Positions 44,852 to 56,600 of a stretch of DNA of 64,000 bases are shown piece after piece. The notes beneath the pieces are model-generated. The model made no database searches and was not told the DNA's origin. It was given only the letters and a program-made list of their open reading frames with translations. Where the stretch lies: NCBI GenBank assembly GCA_002633005.1, contig NMRA01000317.1, forward strand, positions 237,366 through 301,365. Reading direction: 5' to 3'. The translations under genes and the position numbers were made by a program. Within the stretch, counting starts at the first letter, position 1. The number at the start of each line of letters is the position of its first letter. The stretch is from Phoronis australis (taxonomy: Eukaryota > Phoronida > Phoronidae).

Positions 44852-46388
44852 AGTCTGTAACAGATTCCACTAACAGACACATACAAAGTACACCTGTGGG
44901 TGATACCTTCTCCCGATTAAATGTTGTTCAAAACACTTTAACTGTGTACAAAGTAACACACTATTCCACTTCAAGATCTTTAATCTCAGACAAAAGAAAC
45001 AATAGCATTATTTTCTGTATCCGAACACCCAGGAAATTTTAATGAATCATAATAAATGTGGAAATTCCAGCTCACTACTTTTCTGAACATTGGACCATAT
45101 GGACGACTTCAAAACAAATGAAAAAGGTAATCCCAAGGTGTCTTAATATGCTCAACTGGCGAGGACTATACTGTTAGCTGAACCTAAGAATCCCATAGAT
45201 ATTCCATATTATTCACAACCATTCTAATCACTGGAAAGTACTTATCCTGACTTCAACCCTTCTGTCTAAAGTTGGCCTATACAATGAGACTTCCAAGATT
45301 ATAACATGATTTGCTGTTGTCAACAAATGTAAATCCTGAGGGCTTCAGTTCTAGTGAGTTTTAAACGCAGTATCTTTAAATTACAATTTTACATTTTTAT
45401 ACTTATTAATGTTATCATATAATTCACAAAGCTCCAACAAATTCACGAAGTTCAAAGAAACTTTTCATTTCTAAGAGCACCTAACGTCACAAAATTGGTC
45501 CGACTAAAGTGAAATTAGGTTTGATTTCTGGGCTTGGAAATGACTGACACTTTATTAAAGTGGTTCTCAACAGGCTCAACAAGCTGGATCATTTTGTGCA
45601 CAGAGCATGGTCAAGAATTGATCAACTGTCAGTTCTTTCCATCACACAGTTCCCATACGAGTAAGAAACAAGCCGTTTTACATAGGAATATAGTGTTTCA
45701 AAATGAGTTTCCTTGATGGAAAGCAAGTTTAAAGCAGAGCCAAGTACACAGGTCAATCAGAGTGCACATCTGAAGACTAGAGTCCAATGCGTAAAATCAT
45801 TAAGCACACTCAAATAATGAAGTGATTATTTCTCAGCTTTTTATGTTGATCCACGTCTCCATTGTAAAATCCCCATCCAAAAATTTCAAGGGTTGTCTGC
45901 TGAGTGACCAATAAAAACAACTGGGCAGCACAATATTCTGGAACACTAACAGACTCCACAAGTTGACTAGACCGTGCCACATCTTAATATGACGTGAATG
46001 TCGCTAAATTTTCTTAAAATTATGGTTCACCTGGGCTAAATCACAAAAGGGACAGGGATATTCATGGACTGTGTGCTCAAGATAAAACAGAAATGTTCGG
46101 AGGGATGGGGGAAATCCCCCATCTGCAAACCACGCCAAGAGGAAGCAGCAAAGACGGGAGACATGTCTAGGCGTTATTTTGCACGACTCCGAGAGCTTCA
46201 CAATAAACAAGATTTGGTGAGAACTGACTTGCATGTGAAAAATCAATAAAATTGACATCAATGCCCCAAAAGTCCCTTTGGAGTGGGGAGGGGCTCGATT
46301 ATGTGAAACAGTTTCATCGACTGAATAATTTAGTGGTTGGCCGATTCTCAAAATGAGAGACTGGAATGCATGTAGGCAAGAAAGTGAA

Positions 46389-46976
46389 TAGACAGTGACC
46401 ATAATCTCTACTGGCTCCGCAGTAGTGAATGTGAAGCTTCTATAGGCACTTCAAATGCCGGAAGATTTCCGGCGAATTATGCCTCGCACTGTTTAAAACA
46501 TCAATGCTACGTTGTTATAAATACCTTTTGTGCATATATGAACACCTTAGGAGGCCGTCGATGTATTTAATTCCTTCCAACTTGAACAAATACTCCCGTT
46601 ATCAAACTTTTTCTTCGAGCAGTCCCTCGTTCAGTTCCCAAAATCGGTAACTAACCATTTTTGACACTGCGTGCCAAGAGATATGACGTCATACCACCTG
46701 GTGTGCACAGAGTTAAAAATGGTGAGTTACCGATTTTGGGAGCTGAACGAGGGATTGCTCGAAGAAAAAGTTTGATAACGGGAGTATTTGTTCGAGTTGA
46801 ATGGAATTACTTACATCAACGGCCTCCTAAGGTGTCCCTTTGTGAGCAAAAGGTATTTATAACAACGTGACGTTTTAGTCAGTGCAAGGCATAATTCAAC
46901 GAAAAACTTCCGGTATAAGAAGCGCTTCTAGGAGCTCCACCGTCCTATGTGTCAGTAGGACGGTGGTCACTGTCTA
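46389..46976. mobile_element. 588-bp fold-back element
   Basis: Nearly the whole element is one inverted repeat. It starts TAGACAGTGACCA and ends TGGTCACTGTCTA. The arms (to about 46669, and from about 46709) match over more than 200 bp, including CGAGCAGTCCCTCGTTCAG against CTGAACGAGGGATTGCTCG, and AAATACTCCCGTTATCAAAC against its complement. TA at each end could be the target duplication of a Tc1/mariner-like element. Confidence 0.8.
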
Positions 46977-47400
46977 GCACTAGCAGGTGAATTGACACAT
47001 GTCACAGCACTACACCAACACTCCCAACAGGCAATTTGGTAATAAGTTAATGAGTTTTTAAGCAGTCTCCTGGTCTCAACAAAAACAGTGTCGATGTCAA
47101 TTCCTAAGTGAAAGGGGTTTGACAAACTAGTGGCATTCACTAGTTGCACGAAGAAGTAAGTTAACTCTACCGGTTCAGACACACGGAACACACGCGTTTG
47201 CAAAATTTATGATCGTCAAACACGCCGAAACAGTCACTCCAATATCAAATACATGTTCGCACAGGATACGAAAAAATCTTTGTCACACGTAGCAAGGGAA
47301 ATCAAAGAATACTATACCTACTTTCAAATAAAATTGTGCAGCTGAGTGACTGAAAACAGCTTAAATCTCAAGCCACTTTCGGCCCACTCACGTCTTTTGA

Positions 47401-47411
47401 AACATGGCGGC
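47401..47411 (+). promoter_or_regulatory. YY1-like promoter motif
   Basis: AACATGGCGGC matches the AANATGGCGGC motif that often sits just downstream of start sites of metazoan housekeeping genes. It lies 230 bp upstream of the GTF2H2 start codon, so a start site with a 5' UTR intron is likely. Confidence 0.45.
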
Positions 47412-47640
47412 TTTCAAGAGGAGTTAGCTGTGAACATCACCGATAGCAAAGTATTGCGTTCTTAACGTTCATTTTTGAAGTTATATCAAACATGATACTC
47501 ACAGCGACAAATATATATTAAAAAAATAGGCATTTTACACAAAGGAAATTTCTTATTGGGTTAAGCAAACCGAAATATATTTTAACTTACATAAAGTTCG
47601 AAACTATATGCATGCTATTGATTTTATCTTTAGACCGATA

Positions 47641-50600
47641 ATGGCAGACGAAGAGCCTGAGAAGGGCTACACGTGGGAGACTGAATATGAAAGAACATGG
47701 TGAGCTTGCAGCGTTTTAAAGTCAGCAGTGTAAAATTAACATTGTTATGTATGTATAAATCTCATTTAAATAGTCCTGTACGCCATGGATTGTTCGACAT
47801 ATAATTACTTTCGTGACCTGTCACAGACACAGTCACGCAGTCGTTCAGGGGTTCACTGACTGGTCGGATGCAACCGCGGTTCCTGATTTAGAGAACCAGG
47901 CAATCACTGAATAATGGGTCCTTTGTTCGGCGGATGAAACTGATTCTCTAAATCAGAGGCCACTACATTCAACCAGCTCTTCATTCATCATGTTCACCAC
48001 TCACCAGTCGTCAATAGCATTGCGTGGTCTATCCGGGAAGTGCAAAGCCTATACAGTACATTGGGCAGTTACATCGCCCTAGACGCTGCAGTCACACAGG
48101 GAGGATAGTACATCTCCACAAAAAGTTACGAATTTCAAAATATAGGAAATCAAATCTAATGAAACATTCACGTACCACAAGTCTGGACTGGAGACGATCC
48201 AGTCAAGATAATTTGAACTAATCCATGAAAATCTGTTGCGGTTTGCTAGAGTTTCTCTTACCGGGTGCCATTTTGAGGAAGTTTTGTGAAATCACGCATT
48301 TTGACGATTAAAAAGTCCCAGGGACACAAATCTCACCTGATAAATTCCCATGCTATTTTGCAAATGTTACGTGCCAGTGTCACACGCTTCGCAAGTCTCG
48401 CCCTAGCCTTTGCCCTACTCAAGTGACTCAGTTGAAATACTTTGTGGTTATCGCGCGCGTAGTGAAAAAGTTAACGGTGACCAAAAAATTGGAGTTGGAA
48501 TTCTTCAACAAAGTCACCTTAATTCTCGTAACTATGCTTCACCGAAGATATGTATAGAAGTAGAAAGGACCAATGAAGAAAGTAAGCGCTTTTTTAAGTG
48601 ACAATTTTAAGTGTGGAATATATTTTTGACAAGGTGAAAACTCAAAATCGGTTGCCGGACTTGGCCTACTGCTTATTTAAAATACATGGAATGAAATGCG
48701 TACAGAAAGCGATGGGAAGTATTGTAGTCCCTAACCGGCCAACCGAGGGGCTACGTGTTGCCTAACAGTACATTAGCGTAGAGGGACATGCTGCTGCCCA
48801 AACTGTTGTCTGCACCAAACTGATTTGGCGCGCTTCACTTTGGTGTGGGTTGGTGAGCCAAACTGACACCTCCGCCAAACTAAAGCTGTCGTAAGTTCCT
48901 AAATACATGCTTGTGGTTAATGGCAATAATGGGTTTTTTAATGGTTGTGAGAGCTGAAATTGACGACAATAAGTGCTCAAGTATGCAGGTCATTACGATT
49001 AATCACATCGGGGAAAGTGTCCTGAGAAACTATGTACCCTGCCCTCATTGTCGTTAATTTCGGTTCTGATAATCCTTGTAAAACCCATAAACCACTGTCC
49101 ATAATTTGAGAACGATAGCTACAAATTGGCACAGGCATCAGTTTGGGCTGCAACATACACACATCCCAATACTCATAGAAAAATCCACGGGAGATTCGAA
49201 CAGGGTATCTTCAGCATGTGAGCCAAACGTCCAAACCGTTTGACCAAAAGGCAACTATATTACCAAGCGATTTAGGGAAGCTTTAAGCCTTTGTATGACT
49301 ATATCACCTGTCACACGTGTAACTGGAAATTCACAACACTGCCTACACGGCAAATTACCCTGCACCCTGGATAAACCATAAAGGTCATCATTTTTGATCA
49401 GGGGCCCACCTCTCTGACTATTATCATGTCAAGTTGCTTTAAGTACATTTTGGCTTTATTGGCAATTGACCTTAAAGTGGTAATAAACCAGTGTTCCGCT
49501 TAGCGTAACGTCAATTCGCCAAATGTGACCAGGCAAAATTCGAAGGTCGCCAAATGGTAAATGAGCTTGCAAAAACAAGGAAACCTTGTATGTGTTCGTA
49601 CGGAAATCCTGACCTTCACAAATTTGAAAAAGCAGGATACTGGAATTATGCCAAAGTGTAAAGGACAATCAGAAACGCCAAGAGGTTATTGTATTTTTGT
49701 GTTTTTTGTTTTTTCTTAGTCGAATAGGGAATAAATTGTGTACTAGGCTTTCAATAAATTACGCCTCACCCTGGCGAAAACACCAAAGTAATGTTGCTAT
49801 TAATATCTTTTGAGCATAGAGGGTAACCTTTGCTTTGTTCTCCACAACAGGAAATTAAAACTTGACTCTAATTAAAAAATCCATGAACATGTCAAAAGTC
49901 CAAGTCCATAGTGTTGGGAGTCAAGTGAAGTCTTGGATTAAATGCATTGCACTGGTACCAAAAGTCCAAAATACTCTAATTTGAGACGTCTGATCTCCCA
50001 ATACTTCAAACTCGATGCTCGTAAGCCAAACTCGTCTCAGTGACAAATCAAAACAGGAGAACACTGCTTTTTAGGCTGTCGATGTTTGTAGTCCAACTTG
50101 GTGAGTACCAACTTGTGAAATGTCTTCCCAGCCTCAGCCTTACTCACTAAATGCAATTTCCAATTTTGTTGTCAGTTCAATGTGGCATTAACCACGCAAG
50201 TATGAATTATAGGGAAGCTTTGGAAGAAGACGCGTCAGGGTCGCTCCAAGCCAGTGTGGACGAAATTGTGCACAGAGCCAAGAAAAGGAGACTGCTGGAG
50301 AAACGGACCAACGTCCGCCTGGGCATGGTAACTGTTGCTACGGAAACTAAGGACATTTGTGTAGCGTAGCCTTAGTTGTTAATAGAAGGTCGTTCAAAGA
50401 AATGTGTGCAATGCATCTTGTCAATCATGGCTGACTATTGTTAACAGCTCTGCCAACTTTCATGGAAAAACACTGTTTGTAGCTTAAAATATGTGAATTT
50501 TGTTAGTCACATTTGCTGCTTCTAGCTAGTACTTGCTCGCTTTATTTGAAGTTAATTTTTTCAGATACGTAGCCATTGTTGGTGGTAAGCTTTGAATGCT

Positions 50601-53600
50601 GCATGCTCTCTTATGACCCTTGGAATTCTATGTGGATTCTTTTGATGGTATTGAAATCAATCAGAAATGTCTGTAAAACACAACTGTGGCGACATTCTTT
50701 TTAGCGTTACCCCTTCCTTCTCCTTGAACAGAATCGAATGTGTTGATAAATAAAATGTCACTGTGCCAGTATTTCCAATAATAGCTGTGTTCATAAATGA
50801 GAAACGGATTAAAAGACATGACTGTTGACTTCACTTAATGTTGCTGGTGCTTGATTGCAAAACTTCGACTTGGTTGAACACAAATGTTATGCTCGAATAC
50901 ACTGCTTTCACTAGATGCGACACCTGTTTCTCACCATCGACATGTCTCTGGCCATGGAGGACCAAGATCTCAAGCCCAACAGACTACTGTGTTGTTTAAA
51001 GCTACTGGAGAAGTTTATAGATGAGTTCTTCGACCAGAATCCCATCAGTCAAGTGGGAGTGCTTATTACTCGCAACAAGCGTGCAGAAACTGTTACACAG
51101 CTGGGAGGTAAAATTAACTAGTGCTGGTCTGCAGTTGTGTTTAAAAAATAGTGTTGTTACTTAATAACTTTTAAAATTTATGTACAATTTGTTGCTTGCA
51201 CTAATGTCTGTAAAATTTGTCATTATAGAAATACCTGATTGAATAACCAGCAGTCTCTTGTGAGGCAGTGAGTGTGAAATTTTGGCTGGGACATTGAAAA
51301 TATTGAATGTGTAGGGCATTTTGTACCAACTCCCATAGTTCAACAATCTGATGTAGCTATCCAATCATTTTCAGTGGCGGTCATTTTGCTACATATGTTT
51401 GCAAGGTTCCAAGTTTAATATGAAATGGTGGAGAGAGATTCCTAGTGTGATGTTGCCAAAGATTTGTGCCAGAGATCTCTTCATATATTGTTTGTTTCAT
51501 GATTGAATTCTACATTTTATGTTCATTTTGAAGCCATTTGCTATTGACTGTCCGTTATTCTAAAACTTTATGTAACTCTTCCTGCATAATGTTTGTCCTG
51601 CTTTTTATGGCACTTCATAACTCATATTCCAGGTAACCCCAAAAGACACATATCGTCTGTAATGAAACTTTCAGACAAACCGTGTGTTGGTGAACCTTCC
51701 CTTCAGAACTCCCTGGAGCTCGCTCTTCAAACACTGAAGCACATGCCCGCTCACGCCAGCAGGGAAATACTGCTAATCTTTGGCAGTCTGACCACATGTG
51801 ATCCCGGCAACATACACGACACCATTAAAGTAAGGCCACTACTGTAGTGTAGTCAACACTCGTCTTATAAACGCTGCTTTTTACATTGGTGGAGATTGTT
51901 CACCAAGTAGTTGGTGAAGTATTCACTTGGTAGTAGGTGAAGTTTGATCCGAGAAAAACATAGATCTTTACTAGACTACTTTGGAAGTTGACAGCTGTGT
52001 TTTATCAGCCACTGCTGATCAAGATCGACTTGCACCGCCAAATGGCACAAGAGGTTCAAAAATTGTCAAAAGAAATGTATCTGTCAGTTCTCAAGTATAA
52101 AGAATATTCTATGATTTTCTAGCTTTTTACTGTTGAAGTGACATATTTTTGGAACATAGTAGAGAACAAATGTTGCATCTCCGTGTATGGTGTCAAAAAT
52201 TTTTCTTTCTCCGTTTGTAACAGGAAACTTTATCTATACATTTTTGTCTGTAGTGAATATACACATGATAGAATGAACATTTTTGTATTCTCAAGTCAAC
52301 ACAAAGCTGTGGAACAAGTTGTTAGTGGCTATTTTTTGTGAATGTAGACATCTTTGATGTTTGCATTTAGTGGAGATTCTCATTTTGTGTAAAAACTAAA
52401 AATGGAAATTCAAAAAATCTTTTTCATGGAATTTGAGGTTGAGAACAGAATTAACATATTTTAATATTTTTGGAGTTCAAAGAACAAGACTAATCCATCC
52501 AATTCAACTGTTCTGGCCATAAATCAACTACACTTTTGCCGCAGAGATGTTCAGGTAGTTGTTCATTCTTTCTAAAGGTGACACTTTTTTCCGGTTTTGA
52601 AAAACAATAAACATGACGTGCAGGATTTTAAAACAAAACAGAGCTGCAACATAATTCAGTGGAAAAGTAAACGCAACCTCCAGATCATTTTTATTAATCA
52701 CTTTGACGCCGTGCAATGGAAGTTTCTAATTTACAAAAATGGTCTTTATTACAGAAATTAATTGTTTGATTGAAAAAAGCAGAATTTTATATTTGCTAAA
52801 ATGGGTTTCTCTGTTTTTGATATGGTGTTGCTTTGCCATTAGAGATGCCATTCTGTGAGAGAAAGAGAGTTTTAGATTGCTGCTATCCTCAGTTAAACAA
52901 CTGTGTTCTATTTCTCTTTAGATTCGAAAAACAGCTTCCGAAAAACAGCTTCCGAAAAAGTACCACCGGTTACAAACGTAATACAAAAATGTTAGGCTAA
53001 GCAATTGTGTGTGTAGAAGTGGTATGGTGTGCTATTGCAGATGAACTGTTGATGGCATCTGTTTGTTTCAGAATCTCCAAGACAACAATGTTCGCTGCTC
53101 TGTGATAGGTCTGTCCGCTGAAGTCAGTGTGTGCAAACACCTGTGTAAACAAACTAACGGTGAGATGTTTTCAGATACACATAAAAATAGCCTGATCCTC
53201 TAACTAAAAATTTACTTTAGTTTGCGTAATGTTTCGGAAATGGCAAAAGTTCTTTCCAAATTTTGTCAGCACTCTTCGATATTAACTAGTGCCTTTTACC
53301 CAAGGGCACTTTTCAGCCTCGTTTTTGTGTCGTTGGTTTTCATATGTTAATACAACACTGGTCTGTGTTTTAACAGTCATAAAGTTATATTGGTTGTTAC
53401 AGTGCAAGAAATGTGTTATTGTTGTGCCGTAGGTTGCAATGACTAAGCGAGAGAGTTTGTGGAACTCGTTCTTGCATGGCCTATCATTCTTTACGCTTCC
53501 CACTCAGAAACTTCCCACTGCTGAGTGAACCGCTGTTGTCTAGTACCAATTTTCTTCCTCACAGTCACTGCCTGGAAGAAAATATTTTGGGATGTATCAA

Positions 53601-56600
53601 TTGGTCAATAGCTTGGTTTTGTTTGGTGTGGCATCTATTGGCCACTACCTGGTTTTACTGAATATTAAATTATCAGCCAATAATGTCAACTAGAGAGATA
53701 GCAACACACGACTGATAGTTGTCACTCCTAAGAAATATCATGGTGACTTGTATTATGTTTTCAGGCCAGTACAGTGTGATAATAGATGAGAACCACTTCA
53801 AAGATCTGCTGAACACTCACGTTACCCCACCACCGGCTCTGGTATGTGTTGACCAGTGGTCAAATAGGAATCTATGCCTAATCTCTTTCTATGCATGTTG
53901 AAAAGCTTGAAAGCAGTGGAAGAAGTCTTATTAGTATTCATGGGCAGTACTTGTCAGTTGTCCAAGGCTAGAAATGTTGGTGCTGATAAATGGATGTTTT
54001 AGTAAAAATAAGAGAATCTTTATTTGTAAAACAGTAACCTTTTTGAGAGCTGGATGCACCGTGAACGTGTTTGGTTAGCTAATTTTGTCAGTGGTGACAT
54101 TTTGTGATTTCCTCACTAATTACACTATGCACTTAAAAGTAATCGGAATCCAATGTCAAAGTAGCTGTCCGTCTTGACCAGCAGTGACGTGAAATTTACT
54201 AGAAAGTTTACAAAGTGGAAACGCTATTCTATAATTTGTTGCTGCGGTGGCAAGCCTTGGACAGATATTTGCGCTTAAGTGGAATTTAAGTGGTTCCAAA
54301 CCCGCCGTCTGACACAAAAGATGACTTTCAATTTAGACCACTAGCCATTGTGAAATTGGCCTCAAAATTTTTCCTTAGTCTAAATAGATGTGATTTCAGT
54401 CTGGGCTTTGAAAATGATAGTTCATTGCTTGATATCAGGCTCTGCAAGTTGGCTTGTCACAATGTGTCATTTAATTTACTAAGCATGGTCTCGAGCAATA
54501 ACGAACTCTCAGCTCTCGGCAAGTCTAAAAATCTCCTCTCGCTTTAGTAAGGAGCAAGTTGAGACCAATTTATTGCAGTGAATGATCTAATTGAAAAGTT
54601 AGTCACTTTAATGGAATGCAGGTTTTTAGCAGTTTAATTGTCATTACAAGGAAATCTCATTTTATCTTTTTACTTTTGTCTCTGTTTACAGTCCAACATG
54701 GAGTCCTCATTAATTCGTATGGGATTTCCACACCACCAACTGTTGGCTGGAGAAGGACAGATGGATAGGCCTTCTATGTGCATGTGGTTAGTTATAGTAT
54801 TGGAGTTACTACTGAAACGAAACAGCAATAAAACTTGTTTATGTAATATGGAAGTTCTTCACTTATTTAGCACACAATTTGGCAGAAAGATGGATTTTTT
54901 TAATCAAATTTCTTAGTGAAAATGTGGAATGGGATTGGTACAAACCATGTTTTAGTCTCAAAGACGTGCATTTTCGCTATCAAAGGAATGTCATTGTGTT
55001 TTCTGAGTTAGAAACAGAATAAGACTGATTTCGTAACTAACTGGTTTAAATGGAGTGAATTTTGACAGACGATGCAGGTTTGTTGCACAGTAAGAAAATT
55101 TGACATTATTAAGAACATATGTTGTACTGTGTTGTTATCACAAAACAACACTTGATAAATTGAGGCGTGTTTTGTAGCACTTCAGTTTGCATTATATACA
55201 TGCATGTTTACTTGTATGAAAGACCTCTGGCCCAAAGTATTTCAACAGCCAATTTATAGGGGCACATATAGAGTCAATATATTCTTGTTTTCTATAGGCA
55301 ATCTACATTTAAAACTCAACAAATTGTCATTTTTGTGTGAATTAAGTGTAAGTCAGCACTGAAGTTGTAGCATAATTTAACACGCACAAAGCTCCACTGG
55401 ATGGTTGTTCTTGTTCATGCACTTGGCTCATCAGATTTTCAAATCTTGCAATCCCTTGATTTAATTTCTCGATCCACTTGGGGTATGACTCGTGCAAGAT
55501 TTACTGCATTCCAAGTTTGTTTTTTAGTTGATATGTATAAACGCGAGTGTTTATTAGTTATTTTTAGGTCAATTTTTACATGCTTGGAGCAGGTCTAAGC
55601 TCGTGCACGAGCTTGTGGCCTTTTTGTTGTTTATGCGTTTGATTTCTGTTTCAGTCATCTAGACAGCAAAACTAGCCAGGGATTTAGTACAAGTGGTTAT
55701 TTTTGTCCTCAGTGCAAAAGCAAGTACTGTGAACTGCCTGTGGAATGTAGAGCATGTGGTGGGTATTGCTGTTGTATTTATAGTGTTACAAGTAACATTA
55801 ACAGCCAAATATTTAGTCAAATACAAGTGTCTGCTCAACTCATCACCTTTGGAACCGGAAAAAGCGACGACTTATCCGTTTTGATGATTTAAGTGCAGTG
55901 TACATGTACTGACATAGCAATAGTGGCCGGGTATGTCAATTTCCACATCATCGATTTCTGATGATAAGAATGTGTTGTTGGGGACTGTTCCAATAGTTGA
56001 AACTTTAAAATTCTTTTTTTAGTGACACGAAGTCTGACTTTGAGTGACAGCTCTTTGCAGCATTTCTTGTTACGAGCGCTACTTAGCACAAAGTACTGTT
56101 GTCACGATCACACTTGCCATGAATACATGACTTTATATGTGAAAAAATTTGCATGCAAAAATGCCAAGACAGATGACACTTTTGAATGACGAGTTAATTG
56201 AAAACGACGACTTGTAAACAATGACTTTACTGCCAATTTTTACATGTGAATGAATGGGCGTGTCATCGGGACCAAGAGAAAATGACGAGTTATGGTGATT
56301 AATGATGAGTCAGTGACGGTTGTATCCACATAAATTCAGAATTAAAAAGGTCATTTCTTATGTATTCATGGCCTAACAATGGAAGTCGGAATCAATGACA
56401 TGCCCAAATTGCTGTTGCTCTCATAATTTATGGTCAACGTTACATAGGAATCTTTTTTGTTGGAAATTGACCTATCGCAAGCTCCGTCCTCTTGCATAAT
56501 GTCGACTATCAAACAATAAGTTTTACCTGCCAGCGTGTTGTTTGTCGGGTAAAATGACGTCTTGGAAACGAAGGTGTGTCAAGAATGATCCATTCTGATT

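Larger units (their letters stand above)
44129..47640. promoter_or_regulatory. Divergent region between ELYS and GTF2H2
   Basis: 3.5 kb between the start codons of two head-to-head genes. It holds the 501-bp TIR element, a fold-back element (46389-46976), and AACATGGCGGC at 47401-47411, which fits a YY1-type promoter motif 230 bp before the GTF2H2 ATG. ELYS 5' UTR exons are expected here. 44862-46388 shows no supported exon. Confidence 0.5.
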
